A stretch of 64,000 nucleotides of DNA from JAFAXD01 sp963816775 (GCA_963816775.1 CAWFLX010000031.1:62001-126000), one strand, 5' to 3'. Counted from the first letter of the stretch, positions 48,714-57,585 are shown. Numbers and translations: made by a program. The notes: generated by a model from the sequence alone, not told the origin.

Positions 48714-48983
48714 TCACTGATTGCTCGCGGGCGGTGTCGGCACGCCCGCCGGGCTGCCGATCGGCGCGCGTTGCGCAGGTGGCATCATGGTGCGAGATGA
48801 TGCCGGTGGTTGCGACACGTCGTTTGCCGCCGTCTGCTGCGTGGCGTCGTGTCCGCTGGTGAAGGCGATGAACAGGACCACGGCAACAAATACCGCGGCC
48901 GCAACCCAACCCCACGTCGCATTGTCATCGCGTCCGAAATCCTGGCGCCAGTCGTTATGATGTGACGGATCATTGGGATCCAT
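48714..48983 (-). CDS. Small single-span membrane protein of unknown function
   Basis: An 89-residue protein with a polar N-terminus (MDPNDPSHHNDWRQDFGRDD), one membrane helix (WGWVAAAVFVAVVLFIAFTS) and a Pro/Ala/Ser-rich periplasmic tail. ATG 48983 has AGGAGG upstream, which supports translation. Proteins of this layout are common, unnamed, in Bradyrhizobium. The 214 bases between it and the next gene contain nothing I can support. Confidence 0.75.
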   Translation of the reverse strand: MDPNDPSHHNDWRQDFGRDDNATWGWVAAAVFVAVVLFIAFTSGHDATQQTAANDVSQPPASSRTMMPPAQRAPIGSPAGVPTPPASNQ

Positions 48984-49197
48984 GGCATCCTCCTGTGTCC
49001 CGAAGGCGGGCCTCCGAAGAAAACGCGAACACCATCGTTGAGGTTCCGGCCGGTGACCGCACGGCCCGCTTCATTGAGCATTCCACATACGCAATGCTGA
49101 TTTGCGCCGGACGCGTTCAGGCGTTTGAGAGACAGGAAAACAAATGGTTTTCTGATCCTGACGATTTTCCTGATTTCTATTGGCGCCGGTTTCCCTT

Positions 49198-49848
49198 TCA
49201 ATCGAAAGCCGTCAACTGGTTAAGGCCGTTTACCGTGCGGGGGGCGATCCCGTACTCATCGGGCAGCCGTGCCCGATTGATCCACACCGTTTGAAAGCCG
49301 AACGCGTCCGCACCCATGACGTCCCAACGGTTGGAGGAGACAAAGACAATATCCGCCGCGACGACACCGAAGAAATCGCATGCGAGCTGGTAGACCTCGG
49401 GACGCGGCTTGTAGATGCGAAGCGCGTCGACCGAAAGGACAGCGTCAAGCTCCGGCGCGAGTTGCGCGGCGTCGACTGCGGCGGCCAACATGGCGGGCGT
49501 GCCGTTCGACAGGATCGCGGTGCGCCGGCCGCGCGATTTGAGTTCGTGCAGCGCGGCGCGCGCATCCGGATAGGCGTCGAGCGTCTGATAGGCTGCGAGA
49601 TACTGCGGCTTTAGCCGCGCATCCGCGGACGGCACGCGCGCGAGCGCGAAATCAAGCGCCCGCTCGGTCAAGGTCCAGAAATCGACGTAGCGCCCCGCGA
49701 GCGTCAAGGTCCAGGTGTATTCGAGTTGTTTCGCGCGCCAGATCTCGGAAAGGCGATCGGCATCGGGTCCGGTCGCGGCGCGATGGCGCGCGATGGCAGC
49801 GTGAACGTCGAACAAGGTGCCATAGGCATCAAACACGAAAATCGACAC
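49198..49848 (-). CDS. Haloacid dehalogenase, type II
   Basis: A HAD-superfamily enzyme of 216 residues matching L-2-haloacid dehalogenases: VFDAYGTLFDVHAAI (nucleophile Asp), TAILSNGTPAMLAAAVD (Ser/Asn station), LRIYKPRPEVYQLA (Lys), and VFVSSNRWDVMGADAFGF (acidic/SSN station specific to this subfamily). It hydrolyses short 2-haloalkanoic acids to hydroxy acids in the cytoplasm. The start is GTG 49848: an AGGAGG ribosome site lies 5 bases before it. The longer frame upstream would be translated from the palindromic repeat at 49861-49909. Confidence 0.92.
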   Translation of the reverse strand: MSIFVFDAYGTLFDVHAAIARHRAATGPDADRLSEIWRAKQLEYTWTLTLAGRYVDFWTLTERALDFALARVPSADARLKPQYLAAYQTLDAYPDARAALHELKSRGRRTAILSNGTPAMLAAAVDAAQLAPELDAVLSVDALRIYKPRPEVYQLACDFFGVVAADIVFVSSNRWDVMGADAFGFQTVWINRARLPDEYGIAPRTVNGLNQLTAFD

Positions 49849-49860
49849 GGCTGCCTCCTG

Positions 49861-49909
49861 GCGCATGCCCCGGAAAAGTGGATACCGGTTTTCCGAAAAG
49901 GACATGCGC
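49861..49909. repeat. Copy of the GCATGATC palindrome upstream of the dehalogenase
   Basis: gcgcatgccccggaaaagtg...ttccgaaaaggacatgcgc is a 49-bp hyphenated palindrome. Its core (ggaaaagtggataccggttt) is shared with the copy at 21338. The arm ends differ from the other copies (atgcc/ggacat instead of atgatc/gatcat), with compensating changes on both sides, so pairing is kept. Confidence 0.85.
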
Positions 49910-50048
49910 AAACAATACGATCTCGCAGAGCGGGCGGCGCCCATTGGCCGCGTGCGCGACTGAAACGGATGCGGCTGTGGATTCTTAGCGCATTTGGCGC
50001 ACGCGCGGGTCCACCGTGCGCGTGTCAAAAAGGGTTCTCAAAAAAACG

Positions 50049-51767
50049 CTAGGGTGCCGGCAGGGTCAGCAGGCTGGTGATCGATCGGCCGCGAATGTCG
50101 TAGACGCGGGCAAATACAACGCCGTCGCGCTCGACCTCGACCAGAATCGGCGCGTTGAGCTTCAGGCAATAGAATTCGCCGAGCATCATCGCGAAATCGG
50201 CGCCGGCGGGGTCGCCGGTGGTGACGAATTCCGTTCCGAGCTCGGTTTGCGCCGGGCGTTGCGGGCCGCACACCGCGATGCGCCAGCGCGCGCTTGCAGT
50301 CGGCGCCTCCTGCCGCTCCGCCAATTTTTCCCGCAGTCCATCCGCCGCCTGTTTGAAGGCGAGGCCCCAGTAGTCGAGCATGTAGCGCTCGTCGGCCGCG
50401 CGCACGCCGCCGGCGATCTTGTTGAAGTGCGTGTACTCGTAGGGGTGCAGCCGGATCATGTCGACGGTCGGCAAGAGAATGCCGCCGGCGATGATCGCGG
50501 CCGCGATTGCCGCGGCGGCGCGCGACGCGAGCGCCGAACGAGCAATCACCCAGGCGCCGGCAGCGCCTCCAAGCACGGCGAACGGCGGCACCAGAAACAC
50601 AAAATGCCTGATGCCGTTGTACATCGCCGGACGGGTCAAGCAGGCGATGACGACGGGCACGGTCGCCGCCAGCACGACGATCAGAATGGTGGCGCGTTTG
50701 GTAACGGCGACCTGGCGCTGCGCGAGCGTGACAATCGCAGCCATGATCCCGGCGCTGCCGAGCAGCAGCACACCCACCGGCATGGTGAGCATAAAGAGCT
50801 GCGGCACATAGGTGCGCGGCATGTCGGGCACGGCGACCGGCACGCCGGCAAACATCTCCTTCCAGGGCTTCTCGAAGAAATGCGAAAAATAGGCGACCGC
50901 CCGCAATGGATTGAGCGGATCGACGACTGACCACGGCCAGATCAGCGCCATGACCGCATAGGCGAGCACCAGGCTCGGCAACAGCGTCAGCACGAACCGC
51001 AACGCGCGTTGGCTGGCCGGCACGCCGGGCTGGCCTGCCTCAGCGATCATCACGAACGACAGTCCGGCGAGCGCATAGAGCGGGGCGAGGTCACCCAAGA
51101 CCCTGGTCCCCATCGACAAGCCCAGGCCAAAGCCGAACAGCGCGACCGTGGACGCGGACGGCGCCGGATACTCTTCAAACGACCTGATCAGCCCCAACAA
51201 CATGACGACCATGGCGACCGCGAACGGCGAGTCCTTGGCGTTGATGAACATGTGGCCGTAGTAGAGCGGGCAGGTCGCGAGAAACAGCAGAGCCAGCAGG
51301 CCGGCGAGCGAGCCTCCAAATCGGCGTCCGATCCGCCAGGTGACCGCAAGCCCGATCAACCCGACCGCGGCGCCGCACAGCCGGCGCGTCTCGAACAAAT
51401 CGAACGGCAGAACCTTGGCGGCGAGCGCGGCCAGCATGTCGAACCCGCCGCCGTAGGCGTACAAATTGACGAACGAGAGCGCGCGCCGGTCGCCAAATCC
51501 GGTCTCGTAAAGTCTTAAGAGAAGGCCGCCGTATTCGGCGTGGGTGTAATCATCCCAGCCGAGGCCGTAGTCGCGAAAGGTCAGCAGCGCAACCGCCGCG
51601 AGCGCGACCAGCACACCGATTGCGAGCCTGTCAAACACGCGTTCGGCGGAACGCTGCCATGGCACCGTTGTCCCGAACATCGACGAGGCAACGAACGGCG
51701 CTCGTTCCGGCGCGCGCTGCGACGCACCCAAAGCACCCATTGGCTCCAGGAGATCAGCTTGCGACAT
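50049..51767 (-). CDS. GT39-like membrane glycosyltransferase
   Basis: A polytopic protein of 572 residues. The first lumenal loop carries YGLGWDDYTHAEYGGLLLRL, with the DD/DE catalytic acidic pair of the ArnT/PMT (GT-C) fold. About ten further membrane helices follow, with HMFINAKDSPFAVAM and RPAMYNGIRHFVFLVPPFAV as conserved loops. The C-terminal ~150 residues form a periplasmic domain. GT39 enzymes use polyprenyl-phosphate sugars to glycosylate lipid A, proteins or polymers outside the inner membrane. Acceptor unknown. It stands alone; the gap downstream to the dehalogenase includes a palindromic repeat. Confidence 0.85.
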   Translation of the reverse strand: MSQADLLEPMGALGASQRAPERAPFVASSMFGTTVPWQRSAERVFDRLAIGVLVALAAVALLTFRDYGLGWDDYTHAEYGGLLLRLYETGFGDRRALSFVNLYAYGGGFDMLAALAAKVLPFDLFETRRLCGAAVGLIGLAVTWRIGRRFGGSLAGLLALLFLATCPLYYGHMFINAKDSPFAVAMVVMLLGLIRSFEEYPAPSASTVALFGFGLGLSMGTRVLGDLAPLYALAGLSFVMIAEAGQPGVPASQRALRFVLTLLPSLVLAYAVMALIWPWSVVDPLNPLRAVAYFSHFFEKPWKEMFAGVPVAVPDMPRTYVPQLFMLTMPVGVLLLGSAGIMAAIVTLAQRQVAVTKRATILIVVLAATVPVVIACLTRPAMYNGIRHFVFLVPPFAVLGGAAGAWVIARSALASRAAAAIAAAIIAGGILLPTVDMIRLHPYEYTHFNKIAGGVRAADERYMLDYWGLAFKQAADGLREKLAERQEAPTASARWRIAVCGPQRPAQTELGTEFVTTGDPAGADFAMMLGEFYCLKLNAPILVEVERDGVVFARVYDIRGRSITSLLTLPAP

Positions 51768-52090
51768 CGATCCGACGTGGTGCGCCGCACGCGGGCATCG
51801 ATGGGCCGCGCCGGTGCGGACGATGGCGAGGCGCGGTCACGAGTTCACCGGACTTCCGATGGATGTGTAGGTTCGTCATGTCGGGGGCGCGGATATCGAT
51901 CCGCTCTTGTTGCAGCGCATTATACCGACGCGCCGCCTGTTCGACTCGTGCACGAACAGATGGCGTTGCGTTGCGCCAACGCGACACGAGTCATGCGCTT
52001 CCCCCGCTTTTTTTAATTGCTTCGAACTCAGCATAACATCTTTTTCCAGAACGCCGAAACAAAAGGTTCGTGCGAGCGGTCGATGGCAAC
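51768..52090. other. Intergenic stretch with no supported gene
   Basis: This gap lies upstream of the GT39 gene (promoter side) and downstream of sodB. A short minus-strand frame (51754-51987) begins MSRWRNATPSVRARVEQAA, but nothing in it resembles a family and it overlaps the GT39 start. The AT-rich part at 52005-52070 may contain the GT39 promoter. Confidence 0.3.
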
Positions 52091-52116
52091 AAAAAGGCGC
52101 GGCTGACGGCCGCGCC
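52091..52116 (-). terminator. Intrinsic terminator of sodB
   Basis: On the minus strand an eight-pair GC stem (ggcgcggc / gccgcgcc, five-base loop) is followed directly by five T residues and then GTTG. It lies about 27 bp after the sodB stop, the classic position and form. Confidence 0.85.
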
Positions 52117-52142
52117 GGTATTTGTTCGTGAGGCGTGAAACT

Positions 52143-52757
52143 TCAGGCCGCTTTGCGCGTGGTCGCGGCTTTGTACATCTCGGCGACATGCTCCCAGTTC
52201 ACCAAGTGATCGAGGAACGCCTTGATGTAGTCCGGACGCCGGTTGCGATAGTCGATGTAGTAGGAATGCTCCCACACGTCGCATCCCAGAATGGGTTCGG
52301 CGCCATGCACGAGCGGGTTTTCGCCGTTTGGTGTTTTCATCACGACGATCTTGCCATCCTTCACCGCCAGCCAGGCCCAGCCGGATCCGAACTGTCCGAC
52401 GCCGGCCGCCACGAACTCGTCCTTCATCTTGTCGTACGAGCCGAGGTCTTCGTTGATTTTCTTCTGGAGATCGCCGGGGAGCTTGGCACCGCCGCCGCCG
52501 GGCTTCATCCATTTCCAAAAGTGCAGGTGATTGTAGTGCTGACCGGCGTTGTTGAAGAGGCCGGCATTCTTCCCGAACGATCCGACCACAATCTGTTCGA
52601 GCGATTGTCCCTCCCACGGGCTGCCCTGAAGTAGCTTGTTGCCGTTGTCCACATAGGCTTGGTGGTGCTTGTCGTGATGGTATTCCAAGGTTTCGCGCGA
52701 CATGTACGGCGCCAGCGCGTCGTAGGCATAGGGCAGGGGCGGAAGCGTGAACGACAT
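52143..52757 (-). CDS. sodB: Iron superoxide dismutase
   Basis: A 204-residue Fe/Mn-family superoxide dismutase with all four metal ligands: His in LEYHHDKHHQAYVDN, His in GQHYNHLHFWKWM, Asp and His in LGCDVWEHSYYIDYRNRRP. GSGWAWLAVK and the Gln-position residues (VAAGVGQFGSGW) favour the iron type, as usual in this order. It dismutates superoxide in the cytoplasm. ATG 52757 is preceded by GGAGAAAA; an upstream extension to 52829 is not needed. A strong intrinsic terminator follows. Monocistronic. Confidence 0.95.
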   Translation of the reverse strand: MSFTLPPLPYAYDALAPYMSRETLEYHHDKHHQAYVDNGNKLLQGSPWEGQSLEQIVVGSFGKNAGLFNNAGQHYNHLHFWKWMKPGGGGAKLPGDLQKKINEDLGSYDKMKDEFVAAGVGQFGSGWAWLAVKDGKIVVMKTPNGENPLVHGAEPILGCDVWEHSYYIDYRNRRPDYIKAFLDHLVNWEHVAEMYKAATTRKAA

Positions 52758-53031
52758 CTGATTTTCTCCGTCAAAACTGGGAGCCGGCCGCGAACGGACC
52801 GTTGCGAAGGTGTGGAGGCGGGCCGGCACGTCACAATATCACTTCAGGGGACGGATGGTTCCCAATTTGCGCGCGACAGTTCACGGTAGCATTGTAGTGC
52901 GGCATTTTTTCCGAATTATGGTTAACCGCGTTAATGAAGTTTCGACATAGTTTCACTAGGATTACCGCGAGCTTGCGTTGGGAGAAGAGGGATAGCCGCG
53001 CGTCCCTGACCGGTTAGGAGAAGAAACCTCT

Positions 53032-53892
53032 ATGGCTCCCCTTTTGCTTTCCGTCGGCGTCTTCTTGATTGCTGCCGGTCTTGCCGCAATCGGCTTTGGC
53101 GTTCCCTACTATGAGTTCGGCACCGGCAACGCGCTGATCATCAGCGGCAGTGCGGGGGTCGTTGGCGGGTTGATCGTGTTTGGTCTAGGCGCTGTGGTGC
53201 GCGAACTGCGGCGGCTTGGGCGCTTGCCTGAACGAGCGGGAGCGCGGCCGCCGCGCCCCGTGGACGCCGAAGGCGCGGGCCGCGCGCCCGCGCGCGGATC
53301 GCTCCCTGCGCGACCACAAGCCGCCGGCCCGCCGCGGCGGCCGCCCGAGCAACGTCCGGAGCCGATTTTGCCACCCGACCAGCCGGCGCTCGAACCCGAG
53401 CGACCGCGCTTCACCAACCTGCCTTCCGGGCGGCCAACGGGCAGCGAGCCACCCGTCGTTGAGGAGGGCGATCTCGTTCCGCTATCGCCGGCCGGCCTCG
53501 GACGCCCGGCACCGAGGTCGCAGCCGGGGGCGGGCGCGCGCTCCACGTCTCGCTTTGAGGCTTCGCGCTCGCCTGAGCCGGCGCGGCCCTCGCGCAACAT
53601 GTTTGATCCGGTATGGCCGTCGGAAGCGTCGGAGCGCGCACGGCCCGACGAAGGAGTCGCGCCGCCACCTTCGATCGATGCCCCCGCAGCCGATGACGCG
53701 CACCAAGCCGCGCCGCCCGCGGATCGGGGGCAAGTTCAGCCGACGCCGGTCGCCATTCTCAAATCCGGCGTCATCGATGGAATGGGCTACACGCTCTACA
53801 CCGACGGTTCGATCGAGGCGCAACTACCCGAAGGCGTGATGCGGTTCGCCTCGATTGAAGAACTGCGTGTGCATCTCGAGAAGAACGGCTGA
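53032..53892 (+). CDS. Membrane-anchored Pro-rich protein of unknown function
   Basis: A 286-residue protein. Two N-terminal membrane helices (LLLSVGVFLIAAGLAAIGFG; ALIISGSAGVVGGLIVFGLG) are followed by ~160 residues of Pro/Arg/Ala/Glu-rich disordered linker and a conserved C-terminal cap: VAILKSGVIDGMGYTLYTDG, SIEAQLPEGVMRFASIEELR. The tail looks like a small beta domain that could bind a partner. The architecture recurs in Bradyrhizobium and relatives without an assigned role. AGGAGA lies 11 bases before ATG. It converges on oligopeptidase B. Confidence 0.75.
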   Translation: MAPLLLSVGVFLIAAGLAAIGFGVPYYEFGTGNALIISGSAGVVGGLIVFGLGAVVRELRRLGRLPERAGARPPRPVDAEGAGRAPARGSLPARPQAAGPPRRPPEQRPEPILPPDQPALEPERPRFTNLPSGRPTGSEPPVVEEGDLVPLSPAGLGRPAPRSQPGAGARSTSRFEASRSPEPARPSRNMFDPVWPSEASERARPDEGVAPPPSIDAPAADDAHQAAPPADRGQVQPTPVAILKSGVIDGMGYTLYTDGSIEAQLPEGVMRFASIEELRVHLEKNG

Positions 53893-53909
53893 ACACGCCA
53901 GGGAGTCTC

Positions 53910-56090
53910 TTAACTTGGGCGTCCGCCGCCGGCCAACCGGCCGGGCGCGTTCGCGGCGCTGACCTCGACCGCTTCCGGTCGCGCGACCTTGACGGCAAAC
54001 GCGTAGGCCAGCGCGATCTCCTTAAGTCGATCAAAACGTCCGGACGCGCCGGCGTGTCCAGCGTCGAGATTGGTGCGCAGCACCAGCAAATTGCGATCAA
54101 GCCTTCGGGCGCGCAGCCGAGCGACCCATTTCGCCGGTTCCCAGTAGGTGACACGCGGGTCGGTCAGGCCGGCAAGCACCAGCATCGCGGGATAGTGCTG
54201 CGCCCGAACGTTGCCGTAGGGGTCGTAGTTTAGGATGGTGCGGAAGACATCCGCGGCCGTCCTTGGGTTGCCCCATTCCGGCCATTCGGGCGGCGTGAGC
54301 GGAAGCATGTCGTCGAGCATGGTGTTGAGCACGTCGACAAACGGGACCTCCGCGATAATGCCGGCGAACAGGTCGGGCCGCTGATTGGCGATGGCACCCA
54401 TCAGCATTCCGCCCGCCGAACCGCCCTGGGCGATCACCTTCGTGGGTGCGGCCCAGCGCTTGGCGATCAGAAACTCCACGACCGCGATGAAATCGCGGAA
54501 CGTATTCGGCTTGTTGGCGAGCTTGCCGGCCCGGTACCAGCGCCATCCTTTCTCGGTGCCGCCGCGCACATGCGCGATCGCAAACACAAAACCACGGTCG
54601 ACCAGCGAGAGCCTGTTGCTGCTGAACGCCGCGGGAATCGCAATCCCATAGGCGCCGTAGCCGTAGACGAGCGCGGGCGCGGTGCCGTCAATCGGCGTGT
54701 CCTTGTGATGCAGGAGCGAGATCGGAATCGTTTCACCATCGAAGCCGGGCGCGAACAGGCGTCGCGTTACGTACGCTGCGGGATCGTGACCCGAGGGAAT
54801 TTCCTGGCGTTTGCGCAACGTTCGGCCGCGGTGATCCAGGTTGTAGTCCCACACTTCCGACGGCGTCGTCATCGACGAGTAGACGAAACGCAAAACGTCG
54901 GTTTGAAATTCGAAGCCGTCGTTGATACCGAGCGAATAGGCCTCTTCCGGAAATTCGATCGTGTGTTGCTCGCGCGTCGACAGGCGCCGGACGACGATGC
55001 GAGGCAGACCGTCCTCGCGTTCCAGCCAGATCAGCCAATCGGCGAACACCGTGAACGACAGGATGAAAATGCCTGGCCGATGCGCGACGAGATCCTGCCA
55101 GTTCGCACGCTCCGGCGACGCCAGCGGTGTCCATGCCAGCTTGAAATCCTCGGCCCCGGCCGCATTGGTTCGAAAAATCAGCGCCGGTGCGCCGCCAAAC
55201 GACGGGTGATGTTCGACATCGTAGCGAACCGACGGTTCGAGCGGCGCAACCAGTTGCGGCTCGGCGTCCGGTCGCAAAAGATCGATCAGCCGAACTTCGG
55301 ATGTTTCATGGTCATGCAGCGAAATGATCGCAAATCGCCGCGACTGGGTATCCGACAGCGAAACGAAATATTGCGGATCTATGCTCTCGAAGATCAGGCG
55401 ATCGTCGCTGGCCGGCGTTCCGAGACGATGGCGGTAGACGTACGAAGGACGGTGTTGGCTGTCCAACCGGGTGTAGTAGAACGCCGAGCAATCGTGCACC
55501 CAGACCGGGGATCCCACCGTGTCGACGATGATGTCGGCGAGGTCGGTGCCGGTCGCGAGATCACGCACGTGCATGGTGTAGAGCTCAGAGCCGGCCTCGT
55601 CCGCGGACCATGCGAGCAGCCTGTGATCCGGCGAGTGGCGGCGAGCCCCGAGCTGGAAGAAGGACCGGCCCTTTGCCAAGGCATCTGCGTCGAGCAGAAC
55701 CTCGGCAGTTCCTCCTCCGCGGGGCTCTCGGCAGATCAGGGGGTGCTGCCCGCCTTGGCGATAGCGCTCGAAATAGGCGAACGGACCGTCGGGAGCCGGA
55801 ACCGAAGCGTCGTCCTCCTTGATCCGCCCCTTCATCTCGGCAAGCATCGCGTCCTGCAGGGGGTCGATATCCGCCAGGCTTGCGGTCGTGTACGCATTTT
55901 CGGCGTCGAGATACGCGCGGATGTCCGGATCAAGCGCCGCCGGATCGCGCATCACCTCCTGCCAATTGCCCGCCTTTAGCCAGGCGAATTCGTCGACGAG
56001 CTCGACCCCATGCCACGATTGCACAACCGGCTGCTGGCGGGCGCGCGGTTCATCGGCAGCGGTCCGGGTCGGCGGCAGCTTCTGGTCCAT
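53910..56090 (-). CDS. ptrB: Oligopeptidase B (S9A serine peptidase)
   Basis: A 726-residue S9 peptidase: a seven-bladed beta-propeller (about 75-430) gating an alpha/beta-hydrolase domain. The catalytic Ser is in VIAQGGSAGGMLMGAIAN, the Asp in LAGLTDPRVTYWEP and the His in NLDAGHAGASGRFD. The YGAYGIAIPAAFS and RGGTEKGWRWYRAGK segments are typical of oligopeptidase B, which cleaves short peptides after Lys/Arg in the cytoplasm. The N-terminal DEPRARQQPVVQSWHGVELV stretch fits the family start. It is divergent from mucR across a 423-bp gap. Confidence 0.95.
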   Translation of the reverse strand: MDQKLPPTRTAADEPRARQQPVVQSWHGVELVDEFAWLKAGNWQEVMRDPAALDPDIRAYLDAENAYTTASLADIDPLQDAMLAEMKGRIKEDDASVPAPDGPFAYFERYRQGGQHPLICREPRGGGTAEVLLDADALAKGRSFFQLGARRHSPDHRLLAWSADEAGSELYTMHVRDLATGTDLADIIVDTVGSPVWVHDCSAFYYTRLDSQHRPSYVYRHRLGTPASDDRLIFESIDPQYFVSLSDTQSRRFAIISLHDHETSEVRLIDLLRPDAEPQLVAPLEPSVRYDVEHHPSFGGAPALIFRTNAAGAEDFKLAWTPLASPERANWQDLVAHRPGIFILSFTVFADWLIWLEREDGLPRIVVRRLSTREQHTIEFPEEAYSLGINDGFEFQTDVLRFVYSSMTTPSEVWDYNLDHRGRTLRKRQEIPSGHDPAAYVTRRLFAPGFDGETIPISLLHHKDTPIDGTAPALVYGYGAYGIAIPAAFSSNRLSLVDRGFVFAIAHVRGGTEKGWRWYRAGKLANKPNTFRDFIAVVEFLIAKRWAAPTKVIAQGGSAGGMLMGAIANQRPDLFAGIIAEVPFVDVLNTMLDDMLPLTPPEWPEWGNPRTAADVFRTILNYDPYGNVRAQHYPAMLVLAGLTDPRVTYWEPAKWVARLRARRLDRNLLVLRTNLDAGHAGASGRFDRLKEIALAYAFAVKVARPEAVEVSAANAPGRLAGGGRPS

Positions 56091-56513
56091 GGTCGCAAAT
56101 CATCCCACGCGCTTAGCCATACGAGCTGAAGCTGCTGAATCATCTCGATTAGCTAGTGGCGCCACCCCGGTCTTGCGAGGGCTTTCTGCGAGCTCGGCCG
56201 CGGGCCCGTGCAAGCGCGACGCTGATCGATTTCGATGGTAAGGTGCAACCGGGAACGATAAAGTGTGATTCTCCTGCCTTGCACCCTTAGATTGGCGGCA
56301 AAGCCGCGATCCAAGTTTACTCAAGTATTCGATCCGGTATCCGGCTGAATATCCGAAGAATTCTAAACTAATGACGCACTCTTTTGTTGCGGTTGTAGAA
56401 TTTAAGCAATAAAAGCGTAAGTAGTTCTCGTATTACCGCGGAAGACTGCGAGTGGGCGATCCGAGCAGGTCGCCCGGCCGTCGGTCATGTAGCGAGCCTC
56501 GGGGGTTGGGCGA
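56091..56513. promoter_or_regulatory. Divergent ptrB-mucR intergenic region
   Basis: A 423-bp gap with no gene. Its right half (56290-56440) is the most AT-rich stretch in this neighbourhood, with runs such as gaattctaaactaatgacg and gtagaatttaagcaataaaa. MucR/Ros proteins bind degenerate AT-rich DNA and commonly repress their own gene, so this is the likely operator/promoter of mucR; that is inference from composition and family. Confidence 0.5.
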
Positions 56514-56936
56514 ATGGCGTCCGGTGGCGATCACACAACGAGCTTCATTGAACTGACCGCCAACATCGTGTCGGCCTACGTCAGCAATAACCCGGTGCCG
56601 GCCGCCGACATACCGACCCTGATCAACCAAATCCATTCGGCGCTGATGCAGGTGTCGGCCGGGCGGGCGGACGTTGCGGCGGAACCGCTGCGACCGGCGG
56701 TTTCGATCAAGAAATCAATCACGCCGGATCATCTCGTTTGTCTGGAGGACGGCAAGAAGTTCAAGTCCCTGCGGCGTCATTTGCGCAGCCAGTACAATAT
56801 GACCCCGGAACAATACCGCGAAAAATGGGGGCTGCCGCCGGACTATCCGATGGTCGCGCCGAACTACGCGGCCGCACGCTCCCAACTCGCCAAGCAGATG
56901 GGTCTCGGGCAACAGCGCCGGCACCGCGCGAAATAA
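56514..56936 (+). CDS. mucR: MucR/Ros-family transcriptional regulator
   Basis: A 140-residue regulator. The N-terminal half (FIELTANIVSAYVSNNPVP, then IPTLINQIHSALM) mediates oligomerisation. The C-terminal DNA-binding domain reads DHLVCLEDGKKFKSLRRHL, NMTPEQYREKWGLPPDYP and AAARSQLAKQMGLGQ. Ros/MucR proteins silence AT-rich and exopolysaccharide, motility or virulence genes. The zinc site departs from C2H2: C-x2-D in CLED, one His in RRHL, and Tyr where the last His should be, as in the zinc-independent Ml-type homologues of Mesorhizobium. The gene ends 20 bp from convergent sufE. Which of several chromosomal paralogues this is cannot be told. Confidence 0.9.
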   Translation: MASGGDHTTSFIELTANIVSAYVSNNPVPAADIPTLINQIHSALMQVSAGRADVAAEPLRPAVSIKKSITPDHLVCLEDGKKFKSLRRHLRSQYNMTPEQYREKWGLPPDYPMVAPNYAAARSQLAKQMGLGQQRRHRAK

Positions 56937-56955
56937 TCGCCTGTGTCGGAAATCG

Positions 56956-57408
56956 TCAGGCCTGCGCCAGCGCGGCGCGGGCATCGGACCGGATGCGTTC
57001 GACCATCGATCGAAATCCGTTCGAGCGTTGCGGTGTCAGGTGCTCGCGCAGGCCCATTTGCTCGAACAGCGCAACCGCGTCGGTCGCCAGAATGTTGCGC
57101 GCCGGCTTGCCCGAATAGATTGCGAACAGGATTGCGATCAGCCCACGCACGATATGAGCATCGCTGTCGCCGCGGAAGTTCAGGATCGGGCCGGACCGGC
57201 CGTCTGGGCGTACCTGGGTATCCAGCCAGACCTGACTGGCGCACCCGCGGACCTTGTTGGCGTCGTTGTAATCGGCTGCCGGCAATGGGGTCAGCGTACG
57301 TCCGAGCTCAATGATATAGCGATAGCGATCGTCCCAATCATCGAGCAGGGACAGATTCTCCTGGATCTCGTCGATCGAGGTTGCGATCGCGGCCGTGCCT
57401 TCGCTCAT
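56956..57408 (-). CDS. sufE: SufE-family cysteine desulfuration protein
   Basis: A 150-residue SufE protein: IDEIQENLSLLDDWDDRYRY, IIELGRTLTPLP, NKVRGCASQVWLDTQ with the sulfur-accepting Cys, and LRGLIAILFAIYSG-like helix LIAILFAIYSGKPARNILA. It accepts persulfide from SufS and passes it to the SufBCD scaffold for iron-sulfur assembly. ATG 57408 fits the family start. An in-frame extension to 57537 begins in the palindromic element (MRTSRVRGTS) and would add 43 non-conserved residues; I reject it as the main start, but it is another element-embedded start codon. Confidence 0.92.
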   Translation of the reverse strand: MSEGTAAIATSIDEIQENLSLLDDWDDRYRYIIELGRTLTPLPAADYNDANKVRGCASQVWLDTQVRPDGRSGPILNFRGDSDAHIVRGLIAILFAIYSGKPARNILATDAVALFEQMGLREHLTPQRSNGFRSMVERIRSDARAALAQA

Positions 57409-57508
57409 GCCACTGATATGAGGTATCGGGGGCGTTTTCGCCAGCGAAAACCGCGAACGCATCGGCGTTCCAGGCGAGGGCGCGAGCCCGACGGGCCCGG
57501 CGGGGCAA

Positions 57509-57584
57509 CTAGTGCCCCGAACCCGCGAAGTTCGCATGCCTATTGCCGCGAATCCGATTGCGGACTTCGGAATCGGGACACCAG
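57509..57584. repeat. Diverged copy of the palindromic element's first hairpin
   Basis: ctagtgccccgaacccgcga then agttcg on the left pairs with cggacttcggaatcgggac then accag on the right, over a loop of ~25 bases. It is clearly related to the first hairpin of the long copies (agtgcccc...gaagttcg). It fills most of the gap between sufE and the exported hydrolase gene and ends one base before the latter's stop codon. Confidence 0.75.
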
Positions 57585-57585
57585 C

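Noticed and set aside
50016..50930. A 304-residue plus-strand frame
   Set aside because: It is antisense of the GT39 gene, His/Arg/Asp-rich, with no family resemblance.
51754..51987. A 77-residue minus-strand gene upstream of the GT39 gene
   Set aside because: It overlaps the GT39 start, is Arg/Pro-rich and matches nothing known.
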